Assembly: GCA_014526335.1 (NCBI GenBank)
Contig: JACTAT010000215.1
Coordinates: 275,955-339,954, forward strand
Source of the DNA: Chrysaora quinquecirrha
Taxonomy: Eukaryota > Cnidaria > Scyphozoa > Semaeostomeae > Pelagiidae
DNA: 64,000 nt
Direction: 5' to 3'
Below, one piece after another: positions 11,645 to 23,400 of this stretch. The notes beneath the pieces are model-generated. The model worked only from the letters and a program-made list of their open reading frames with translations, made no database searches and was not told where the DNA came from. Made by a program: the position numbers and the translations under genes. Position 1 is the stretch's first letter, and each line of letters begins with the position of its first letter.

Positions 11645-12318
11645 GGCCCTTTGCACACTAGACCTAAAATTCTGCCAAAATTCTACCAAACAGTGGGGCG
11701 CATTTGCTAATTATTGAGTTCCGACCATAAATTCCTGATGCCCAGAAATAGTCTCTATCAATCATTTCGACTTCTGATGACAAATTCGATAGGGTTCACC
11801 GTAACGTCTGAGAAGAATTCTTTCTTTCTTTCACCCTCAATGCACCATCAACTTGAATTATATTTATTTTGAAATTGCCTATTTTCGACATTTAGTGAAT
11901 GACATGTAAATTTAAGAATCTGACTTGTCCGACTTTAGCTCTTCAGAATATTGTTGAATAAAGAACCTTCATGCCGCTTGATGCATTTGTAAAAGTGATA
12001 GTCTAACATATTCAGATAATACCAACATCATTCTTTGCAAAAAAGCATGAAAAACTCTTCATCCGACATCTTGTTTTGAGAACGAATGAAAAAAGCAAGA
12101 AAATGTCGCTTCAGGTCAAGAAATTAATCCGTGATGACATTTGGCAGAAATAAGGGCAGCTCGGGAGCTGCCCATATTTAATTAGTCGGCCTGTTTCATC
12201 CTTACTAGAATTTATGGATAGTAGAAAATGCAAAAAAGTCCTTGCACACTAGGAAAAACGGTGTTAATTTGTTAATCCTTACTAAAATTTGGAAAAGTAC
12301 TCTAGTGTGCAAAGGCCC
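11645..12318. mobile_element. PIF/Harbinger-like MITE with TAA target duplication (copy A)
   Basis: The terminal inverted repeats GGCCCTTTGCACACTAGA and TCTAGTGTGCAAAGGCCC face each other, flanked by TAA at 11642-11644 and 12319-12321. A second internal copy of the end motif (CTTGCACACTAGG) lies near 12241. A 3-bp TWA duplication fits PIF/Harbinger. There is no transposase coding. Confidence 0.75.
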
Positions 12319-12939
12319 TAAAGAAGGGTTGTTTCAACAGTTAGGCGTAACACGGAAAAAGAGATTTAAAGTTCTTTTCAACAGCTTTGATAATAATAGA
12401 AAATTGTTTCTGAATATTGGGAAAGAAATAATATAGATTTTTACGACTAACCTCACTCTGTTTGCCTTCACGTTGGAAATCGAAAGAGGAAGAGAAACAG
12501 AAGAGCGAGGGAGGGTCAAATCAAAGGGTAAGGATTAAAGTGACAAAAGGTCACATGCTAGAGTGACCAATCAGAATGCTATCTACCTGCCTTATTTGGA
12601 TGCTCAAATTTTCTAAGGAATTTTCAAAGAAACTTTCAGTGCTGTATTTCTCCAATAAACGCCCAGGGGGTCTACAGTATGAAATTTCTTGGATTGAAAG
12701 GGCATTTTTTGGAGATATTGGAGAGGAGCATTTGACAGAGAGAAAGGGGCCTTACTGTATTCGAGATATGAACTTAATCAAGGAGGGATTTGCAGTGTTC
12801 AAGCTTGAAGAGCATAGAAATTCATAAGGCCTTCAAATGTTCCACAAGGGGACTTATTCAAGGGGGGGAGACTTATTTGCGAAAATGAATTCTTAGGTGG
12901 GGGCTTATTAGAGGGGGGCACTTATGTATATAGGTGGGA

Positions 12940-13580
12940 GGTATTGGTAGAAAGGGTAGGGTTATCGATAGGATTGAATTTTATGGGTAAGGTTATCGAC
13001 AGGATTAAATTTTGAAGAGTAGGGTTATCTCTAGGATTAAATTTTAAGGTTAGGGTTATCGATAGAATTGCATTTTAAAGGGTAGGGTTATCGATAGAAT
13101 TGAATTTTAAGGGTAGGGTTATCTCCAGGATTGAATTTTAAGGGTAGGGTTATCTCTAGGATTAAATTTCAAGGTTAGGGTTATCGATAGAATTGAATTT
13201 TAAAGGGTAGGGTTATCGATAGAATTGAATTTTAAGGGTAGGGTAATCTCTAGGATTGAATTTTAAGGGTAGGGTTATCTCTGGGATTAAATTTCAAGGG
13301 TAGGGTTATCGACAGGATTAAATTCTTAGGGTAGGCTTATCGATAGGATTGAATTTTAAGGGTAGGGTTATCCATAGAATTTGATTTTAAGGGTAGGGTT
13401 ATGGATGGGATTGAATTTAAAGGGTAGGGTTATTGACATGATGAAATTCTAAGGGTAGGGTTATCGAAATGATTGAATTTTAAGGGTAGGGTTATCTTTA
13501 GGATTGAATTTTAAAGGGTAGGGTTATCTTTAGGATTGAATTTTAAAGGGTGGGGTTATCGACAGGGTTGAATTTTATAG
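12940..13580 (+). repeat. 31-bp GGGTAGGGTTATC minisatellite, forward arm (copy A)
   Basis: About 20 degenerate units of roughly 31 bp, each with GGGTAGGGTTATCGATAG or a close variant and then an AATTGAATTTTAA spacer. The orientation flips at about 13585. Confidence 0.9.
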
Positions 13581-13584
13581 TCAT

Positions 13585-14195
13585 ATCCTAGAAATGACCC
13601 TACCCTTCAAAATTTAATCCCGTCGATAACCCTACCCTTAAAATTTAATCCCGTCGATAACCCTACCCTTAAAATTTAATCCCGTCGATAACCCTACCCT
13701 TAAAATTTAATCCTGCCGATAATCCTACCCTTAAAATTTAATCCCGTCGATAATTCTACCCTTTAAATTCAATCCCCTCAATGACCCTTCCCTTCAAAAT
13801 TCAATCCTAAGGTCAACCCTACCTTTTAAAGTTAAATCCAAAAGATAACCCTACCCTTTAAAATTCAATCCTAAAGATGACCCTACCCTTTAAAATTCAA
13901 TACTAAAGATGACCCTACCCTTAAATTTAATCCTACAAATAACCCTACCCTTCAAAATTCAATCCCATTGATAACCCAACCCTCAAACTTCAATCCTTGA
14001 GATAATCCTACCCTTTACAATTCAATCGTGGAGATATTCAATCCTGGAGATAACACTCCACTTATAGTTCAATCAAAAAGATAACCCTACCCTTAAATTG
14101 AATCCTACCAATAACCCTACCCCTTAAAATTCCATCCTGTCGATAACCCTACCCTTCAAAATTCAATCCCGTCGATAACCCCCCTTAAAATTCAA
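13585..14195 (-). repeat. Same minisatellite, inverted arm (copy A)
   Basis: About 19 units in opposite orientation (GATAACCCTACCCTTAAAA), so 12940-14195 is one large inverted repeat with little spacer. Confidence 0.9.
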
Positions 14196-14352
14196 CCCGA
14201 GAGATAACCACAGCACACCTCACAGGGCAAGAATTTTAGAACTAAGTTTTCGCTGAAAAAAATAAAAACTTTATTGCTGTTTGCTTTCTTTTCATATCTT
14301 TTTCCTTCAATTTTCAATCTTACTTTTTTTATTTCATTTTTTTCTTTTTTAT

Positions 14353-14452
14353 TTACGTTTCAATTTCTTCTTCCTCTTTTACTTCCGCTTTTCTTTCTTT
14401 GAAACCACGTGACCCATCGGGACCACAGGGTGGCCGGGTGATGTAGAAATTT
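14353..14452 (-). CDS. CSDE1: CSDE1 terminal coding exon (E20)
   Basis: Acceptor CTCTCAG, phase fits E19 (two bases carried in). Encodes NFYITRPPCGPDGSRGFKER and then an acidic/basic tail ending EEEEIET and TAA. It matches the family's RQPRGPD..GF C terminus. An AATAAA overlaps the stop (14348-14353) and could serve in polyadenylation. This exon exists only in duplication copy A. Confidence 0.85.
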
Positions 14453-17400
14453 CTGAGAGAAAAATAAACAATTTTCAACCCTATGCCCATGCAATTTTTC
14501 TGCCTGGCAGTTGAGGGTTGGTCAAACTGTTCAAAGTTGTTGGCCAACATGTCAAAAATTTTATCAAAATTAGACGTTAATGCAGGAGTGAGCGTTTTGG
14601 TCCCCCTATTTGGGATATCATCTGCTTGTCTCTGATCCAGTTCGAGGCTGTCAGCAGCTTTACTGTACACCACTAGCCAAAATTCACGGTAGCGAATCTA
14701 TAATCACTAATGTGATGGATAATCACTACTGTGGTGGTACTTTTTGCGTACTGTGGAGGTAGTTTCTGCGTACTGTGGTGGATAATCATTACGGTGGTGG
14801 GTTATTATGCTTGATGTGGTGGGTTACTATGCTTGATGTGGTGGTAGTTTCTGCGTACTGTGGTCAAGCATAATAACCCACCACAGTAGTGATTATCGAC
14901 CACAATACGCAGAAACTACCACCACATCAAATCAAGCATAATAACCCACCACATCAAGCATAATAACCCACCACAGTAGTGATTATCAACCACAGTACGC
15001 AAAAACTACCACCACAACAAGCATAGTAACCCACCACACCAAGCATAATAACCCACCACAGTAGTGACTATCCACCACAGTACGCAGAAACTATCACCAC
15101 ATCAAATTAAGCATAATACCCCACCACAAGTAGTGATTATCAACCACAGTACGCAAAAACTACCACCACAACAAGCATAGTAACCCACCACATCCAGCAT
15201 AATAACCCACCACAGTAGTGACTATCCACCACAGTACGCAGAAACTACCACCACAGTACGCAAAAAGTACCACCACAGTAGTGATTATCCACCACAGTAG
15301 TGATTATAGATTCGCTAGCGTGTACTACTGTGATGGATACGTACTACTGTGGTGTTACATTTTGCGTACTGTGGTGGTGTTTTTTGTGTATACTGTGGTG
15401 GTTACGTACTTCTGTGGTGGGTTATTATGCTTGATGTGGTGGATTAAAATGCTCTATGAAGTAGGTTATTATGCTTGATGTGGTGATGTTTTTGCCTGCC
15501 GTGGTGGATAAGCACTACTGTGGTTGGTTATTGTATTATGCTTGATGTGGTGTGTTATTATGCTTGGTGTGGTGGATTTTGTTGTTTTTTCTTGCTTGAT
15601 CAATAGATTTTAGCTATGACCCATCACAGTACGCAAAAAATACCACCACATCAAGCATAATGACCCACCACAGTAGTACGCTTCCACCACTGTACAAAAA
15701 AACACCGCCACAACAAGCATATTAACCAACCACAACAAGCATTATAACCCACCACAGTAGTGCTTATCCACCACAGTACGTAAAAAACACCACCACACCA
15801 AGCATAATAACCCACCACTACAAGCATTATAACTCACCACAGTAGTGCTTATCTACCACAGTATGAAGAAACAACACCACACCAAGCATAATAACCCTAC
15901 ACAACAAACATAATAACCCACTACAGTAGTGCTTATCCACCACAGTACGCAAGAAACAACACCACACCAAGCATAATAGCCCAACACAATAAGCATTATA
16001 ACCCACCACAGTAGTGCTTATCCACCACAGTACGCAAGAAACAACACCACACCAAGCAACAAGCATTATAACCCACCACAGTAGTGCTTATCCACCACAG
16101 TACGCAAAAACACCGCCACACCAAGCATAACAACCCACCACAACAAGCATAATAACCCACCACAGTAGTGCTTATCCACCACAGTACGCAAGAAACAACA
16201 CCACACCAAGCATAATAACCCACCACAACAAGCATAATAACCCACCACAGTAGTGCTTATCCACCACAGTAAGCAAGAAAAAACACCACACCAAGCATAA
16301 TAACCCACCACAACAAGTATTATAACCCACCACAGTAGTACGTTTCCACCACAGTACACAAAAAACACGATGTCATGTCATTGTCGAGGAAAGTTTTTAC
16401 AACTTCAAATTCATTGCTTGACTTCCCCTGACATTACTATTGTCCGAAGTGTAGGGATTTTTGGAGGTTTGTAGACTAGGTTGTAGGGAAAACCTACAGT
16501 AGAAATAATGAAAAGTAGGTAGATTCTTCAAAAATGTAGGTATTTTTCAGAAAATATGAAATCCTGGGAATTTTCTCAACAAAATTGCAAAATTCAGATG
16601 TTTTTGCTGTGTGGAAGCTTCAAAAAGACTTCAACAACCATGGTTTATCAATCATTGAGACCTCTGTTTCGAACAACTGCGACGTTGCCTCCTGGGAATC
16701 GCACCCTATTGTGGATCTGTGATGAGTCAAATGACGCGAAATTTTTGTCATTTTTAGGTCACATGATACCTACGTGGTAGAAAATAGGTGGAATATGGGT
16801 AGATTTTTCAAAATGTAGGGATTTTTAGGTAGAATTTGGGGGGAAATGCGTAGGTGGACCGTAGGTAGAAAACGCATGCGTGGTAGGGAAAAACTGAATG
16901 TCAAGAGTCGAGCACGTTCGAGTGAAATGTTGAGAGCGTTTGAACCGAGGGCGATTCACACCTTCAAATCTCACACATCCTGGCTTGAAACGCATTGTTT
17001 TGAAAATCTTTCTGTTTTAGTTAGAAACTCGCATAACTCTTTGAAGAGTGAAGAGCCCCTCGGTTTGAAAAAATTTCTTAGAACATTACTACAACTCATA
17101 GATTGGCTTAAATGTAAACTAGTCAGCGAAACTAATGCACGGTAGAATTTGTTTAACATACGTTGAAATACGTCGAATTTGAATGGCGCTGTTCTTTGCA
17201 TTCTTGTGACATTTTACCACAACGAATTCAACGATGTCACCGGCCTAAGGAAATAAAAAGAGAAAAAACGTTTAATCATGGGGATGGATAAGAAATAGAG
17301 AAATAGCAATTACACGAGTTTTTTAACTCTTTATAAGAAACCCAGTTTCTCGAAAAGCCAAAAATTTAAGAAACTCCAGAACTTGAAATTTTTTACATAG

Positions 17401-20400
17401 GAAACTTTTTACCTCAGATAGTGAAAAATTCAAAAATTGTCTTTTATTTCCTGTGTTTCGTCTGCAATAAAGCATTTCTGTGACAAACAGACAAACAGGA
17501 AACCCATATGCTTTCAAATACGATCAAATAATGGGTTTGGAGCAGATTCAGATTGAATAGCTATGTTGCCAATATGGATATTCAAGAAACTCTTAAGAAA
17601 CTTCGAGTACTCGAAATCTGACAATTTTAAGAAACTTTCAGCACTGGATCAATTTTTTAGTTTCTTATAAAAAAATACGTGTAATAAGACTTTTCTTTTA
17701 TAAGAACCAGGAAATTTTGATCGAGGCTGGCTGTTCTTAAGATTTTGCCGTTTTTGAGCCTGAAATGTTCTTAATCTGTTCTTAATTCCTTGGTTACTTA
17801 GATATCTATATTTTTCAATGAAAGTCTAGGGTGGTACTAGGTTTGTGTGAAAATGCAGCAATTTTTTGTCTATTTCTTTGTTTGCTTGCTTTTTACGTTC
17901 AGTTTGACTGTCTGGCTTACATATTTAGCTGATATTCTTAGCGCTTATTAAAAGGCCAGCCTCAGCTTGTTCTTAATTTGTTCTTAAAATCTGGGCAAAA
18001 TCCAGGCTCGTGTTCTTATAAAATTGTTCTTATAAAAGAAAAAGAGTGTAAAAAGAACAACAGTAACACTGAATATTTTTTTATATTTTTACTGACGATT
18101 TTTTTATAAGTTTTGCCGAGTTTTTGAAGGGTGTGGTGATCGATTCGGGTAGAGGGCTTTCGCAAAGAGAAAAGCGGGCGAAAGATAGGAACGAGTAAAC
18201 GATATGCGAACATTCAGAACTGAATGAATTTTCCCGAATTTTCCTCTACAAAGTCTAATTTTAGTTTTGGGATGGCTTTGCTGCTTTTTTGATTCAAGTT
18301 ATTAATTGTAGCTAAAATAGAGCTAGTCAGACTGACTATTTTCCTGCTTAATAAGAAATAGCGGAAGTCTCCTGGCGGAAATTTTGCTCTGATTCTTATT
18401 TCTTGGTATCGGGAGAGACGTCTTTAGTACAGAAGAACTCAATTCAATTCAATTCAATTCATATCAATTCAAGCTTTTAATTACAAGTTAAGCAAAATAA
18501 AAATGTTGCTAATCTATTAGCTTAGGACACTTAGAAAAAACTCGAGAAGAGCTATCTTAAGAAGAACATTAACTAAGAAAGAAAGAAAGAAAAAGAAAAT
18601 GATAATAATGAAAGAAAGAAAGAAATTACAATAATAAAATAAACTAAGATTAATTATACAGTTGGATACACTAAACTAAACATTCAATCAATCAATCAAA
18701 TTAAATTAATCAAATTAAAGAAACTAATTAAGAAGCCAAAATACATATAATAGAAAAATTAGATATCAGAACAGTAATTATGTTATCGAAAAACTGAAGT
18801 TGTCATTTAGTATTTTTTGCCAGGAGCCATAATTTGAATTTCTTTTTAAAAATGAATTTTGTTTTGCATTGCCTTATAGCAATTGGAATGCTATTCCAGA
18901 TTTTTACACCATTATTAATTATACTATTTTTCTTAAAATTTGTTCTCGTAGCAGGCTGCGAAAGTAAACCAAAAGTTGCTTGTCTTGTTTTTATGCTGTG
19001 TTTATTCCTTGTCATTTCGAAAAGATTACAAAATTGTTTGATCCCATTCAGGAGAAAATAGCTTATCTCCGCAGCGGAGTTGAACTGCACATCATACGTG
19101 ATGTTGCAATTATCTCCATCCACGAATTTGAATAATAAACTGGACATTTCTCGTCGTTCCTGATCTTTCCTGGTGTCTTCTGCAGTCGATTCTCGAAAGT
19201 TGTCCCCTCAGTTAGATCACATGACCGAAATAATTTGCGCGTTCAAGTTGTGCGGCCGAATTCAATAGAACAAAAGAAATTAGGACAATAGGCTTCCAGA
19301 CCAGTCCTCACTTCTATTGACTATGAGTAGAGCTTTCCTTTCGTTCAATCAGAAAATGTTTGAAAAAAGAGCAAACATAGCAAAACATAGATAAACATTT
19401 AAAAGGCATACCTTTTTAGTTAACAACAAGCGAATTCTCTACTTCTAGATATTCAGACCAACTTTACATCAGGCTTTCCACTTCGTCTGCAACCAGTGCA
19501 GTAAGACATTCAAAAGTGAAACGGGAAGTACTTTCAGACAGTCTGTTGGCAAAACAAGAGTGACAAAGGTCATGTGTCACTTGACCAATCAAATTGCAAG
19601 CAAAACAATTCATGTTCAGTTCGTCTCAATCTCATTTCAATATGAAAGAGATTGCATCCCAGACAGCTGAGGTGATCTCAATTGTAGGTTGAATTTACTG
19701 AAGATTAAAAAAACCCTTCTGCACTTCGTTCAGCTAAATTCTTGGCGAATAATTAATTGTGACACAACCGTATCTCTGCATGAAGGGATGCATATGGTTT
19801 TTAAAACTTTCCTTGAAACTGCCCAACTAGAAAAATTTTTGAAATGGTATGGTACGGGAAACAAAAAAAAATTGCCTAACAGGGGTTGTTCAAGGGGGTC
19901 GCACTCCTTATCAACCCGCTTGACTGATATTGGCTTATACAACAAGCGAATTAAAGAATACAGAAGCGACTACTGGAAGTCATGTGAGGAGTTTATGTTA
20001 AACATAGCAATCGGTACAGTACATTGTAAATATGGTTCGAAAGGGATTTCACTATGTAATACTACGTTATATTTTACCAAGGTTTTACCTGTGGAAGTTA
20101 ACAAACTCTTCCCTCTGTAAGAAATTCTGACTATACTAATTATGCTTAAAGTGACGAATACCTACTTGGTATGTTTCGAAACGAAATTTCCGTTTCTGGG
20201 AAGACATTGCATTAAAAAACTCTGAAGTCCCAGTTGGCCTAAGGCCCTTTGCACACTAGACCTAAAATTCTGCCAAAATTCTACCAAACAGTGGGGCGCA
20301 TTTGCTAATTATTGAGTTCCGACCATAAATTCCTGATGCCCAGAAATAGTCTCTATCAATCATTTCGACTTCTGATGACAAATTCGATAGGGTTCACCGT

Positions 20401-23400
20401 AACGTCTGAGAAGAATTCTTTCTTTCTTTCACCCTCAATGCACCATCAACTTGAATTATATTTATTTTGAAATTGCCTATTTTCGACATTTAGTGAATGA
20501 CATGTAAATTTAAGAATCTGACTTGTCCGACTTTAGCTCTTCAGAATATTGTTGAATAAAGAACCTTCATGCCGCTTGATGCATTTGTAAAAGTGATAGT
20601 CTAACATATTCAGATAATACCAACATCATTCTTTGCAAAAAAGCATGAAAAACTCTTCATCCGACATCTTGTTTTGAGAACGAATGAAAAAAGCAAGAAA
20701 ATGTCGCTTCAGGTCAAGAAATTAATCCGTGATGACATTTGGCAGAAATAAGGGCAGCTCGGGAGCTGCCCATATTTAATTAGTCGGCCTGTTTCATCCT
20801 TACTAGAATTTATGGATAGTAGAAAATGCAAAAAAGTCCTTGCACACTAGGAAAAACGGTGTTAATTTGTTAATCCTTACTAAAATTTGGAAAAGTACTC
20901 TAGTGTGCAAAGGCCCTAAAGAAGGGTTGTTTCAACAGTTAGGCGTAACACGGAAAAAGAGATTTAAAGTTCTTTTCAACAGCTTTGATAATAATAGAAA
21001 ATTGTTTCTGAATATTGGGAAAGAAATAATATAGATTTTTACGACTAACCTCACTCTGTTTGCCTTCACGTTGGAAATCGAAAGAGGAAGAGAAACAGAA
21101 GAGCGAGGGAGGGTCAAATCAAAGGGTAAGGATTAAAGTGACAAAAGGTCACATGCTAGAGTGACCAATCAGAATGCTATCTACCTGCCTTATTTGGATG
21201 CTCAAATTTTCTAAGGAATTTTCAAAGAAACTTTCAGTGCTGTATTTCTCCAATAAACGCCCAGGGGGTCTACAGTATGAAATTTCTTGGATTGAAAGGG
21301 CATTTTTTGGAGATATTGGAGAGGAGCATTTGACAGAGAGAAAGGGGGCCTTACTGTATTCGAGATATGAACTTAATCAAGGGAGGGGATTTGCAGTGTT
21401 CAAGCTTGAAGAGCATAGAAATTCATAAGGCCTTCAAATGTTCCACAAGGGGACTTATTCAAGGGGGGGAGACTTATTTGCGAAAATGAATTCTTAGGTG
21501 GGGGCTTATTAGAGGGGGCACTTATGTATATAGGTGGGAGGTATTGGTAGAAAGGGTAGGGTTATCGATAGGATTGAATTTTATGGGTAAGGTTATCGAC
21601 AGGATTAAATTTTGAAGAGTAGGGTTATCTCTAGGATTAAATTTTAAGGTTAGGGTTATCGATAGAATTGCATTTTAAAGGGTAGGGTTATCGATAGAAT
21701 TGAATTTTAAGGGTAGGGTTATCTCCAGGATTGAATTTTAAGGGTAGGGTTATCTCTAGGATTAAATTTCAAGGTTAGGGTTATCGATAGAATTGAATTT
21801 TAAAGGGTAGGGTTATCGATAGAATTGAATTTTAAGGGTAGGGTAATCTCTAGGATTGAATTTTAAGGGTAGGGTTATCTCTGGGATTAAATTTCAAGGG
21901 TAGGGTTATCGACAGGATTAAATTCTTAGGGTAGGCTTATCGATAGGATTGAATTTTAAGGGTAGGGTTATCCATAGAATTTGATTTTAAGGGTAGGGTT
22001 ATGGATGGGATTGAATTTAAAGGGTAGGGTTATTGACATGATGAAATTCTAAGGGTAGGGTTATCGAAATGATTGAATTTTAAGGGTAGGGTTATCTTTA
22101 GGATTGAATTTTAAAGGGTAGGGTTATCTTTAGGATTGAATTTTAAAGGGTGGGGTTATCGACAGGGTTGAATTTTATAGTCATATCCTAGAAATGACCC
22201 TACCCTTCAAAATTTAATCCGTCGATAACCCTACCCTTAAAATTTAATCCGTCGATAACCCTACCCTTAAAATTTAATCCGTCGATAACCCTACCCTTAA
22301 AATTTAATCCTGCCGATAATCCTACCCTTAAAATTTAATCCCGTCGATAATTCTACCCTTTAAATTCAATCCCCTCAATGACCCTTCCCTTCAAAATTCA
22401 ATCCTAAGGTCAACCCTACCTTTTAAAGTTAAATCCAAAAGATAACCCTACCCTTTAAAATTCAATCCTAAAGATGACCCTACCCTTTAAAATTCAATAC
22501 TAAAGATGACCCTACCCTTAAATTTAATCCTACAAATAACCCTACCCTTCAAAATTCAATCCCATTGATAACCCAACCTCAAACTTCAATCCTTGAGATA
22601 ATCCTACCCTTTACAATTCAATCGTGGAGATATTCAATCCTGGAGATAACACTCCACTTATAGTTCAATCAAAAGATAACCCTACCCTTAAATTGAATCC
22701 TACCAATAACCCTACCCTTAAAATTCCATCCTGTCGATAACCCTACCTTCAAAATTCAATCCCGTCGATAACCCCCTTAAAATTCAACCCGAGAGATAAC
22801 CACAGCACACCTCACAGGGCAAGAATTTTAGAACTAAGTTTTCGCTGAAAAAATAAAACTTTATTGCTGTTTGCAATTTCATCAATTCATTAAATACGAA
22901 ATCATAGCAAAACTCTATAGATCAAGCAAGAAAAAACCACAAAATCCACCAAAGTGCGCAAAAATACTACCACATTAAGCATTATAACCCACCACAGTAG
23001 TGATTATCCACCAAAGTGCGCAAAAACTACCACCGCAACAAGCATAGTAACCCACCACATCAAGCATAATAACCCACCACAAGTAGTGATTATTATCCAC
23101 AACAGTGCACAAAAACTACCACCACAACAAGCATGGTAACCCACCAAATCAAGCATAATAACCCACCACAAGTAGTGATTATCCACCACAGTGCACAAAA
23201 ACTACCACCACAACAAGCATAGTAACCCATCACATCAAGCATAATAACCCACCACAGTAGTGATTATCCACCACAGTACGCAGAAATTACCACCACAGTA
23301 CGCAGAAAGTACCACCACAGTAGTTATTATCCACCACAGTAGTGATTATAGATTCGCTAGCGTGAATGACCTCAACTTTTCCCTTGACAACCCTCAACTT

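Larger units (their letters stand above)
9502..18075 (+). repeat. Segmental tandem duplication, copy A
   Basis: Aligns in order with 18092-26197 at very high identity over almost all its length. Differences are mostly homopolymer indels, plus one substantial difference: copy A has about 430 bp near 14270-14700 that copy B lacks, including the CSDE1 terminal exon. The right boundary (CACTGAATA) and left boundary (CTGACGATTTTTTT) are sharp; 16 bp of T/A-rich sequence joins the copies. Confidence 0.95.

Noticed and set aside
12940..14195. Telomeric repeat
   Set aside because: Units contain TAGGGTTA but the period is 31 bp, with inverted arms and variable spacers; not a TTAGGG array.
15827..16368. 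Cys/Trp-rich 79-100-residue minus frames (and copies at 23948-24489)
   Set aside because: They are translations of the CCACCACAGTAGTG satellite without start context or motif.
19689..20120. 143-residue plus-strand gene
   Set aside because: In the near-identical copy A the frame is broken by an indel, and no motif is recognisable.
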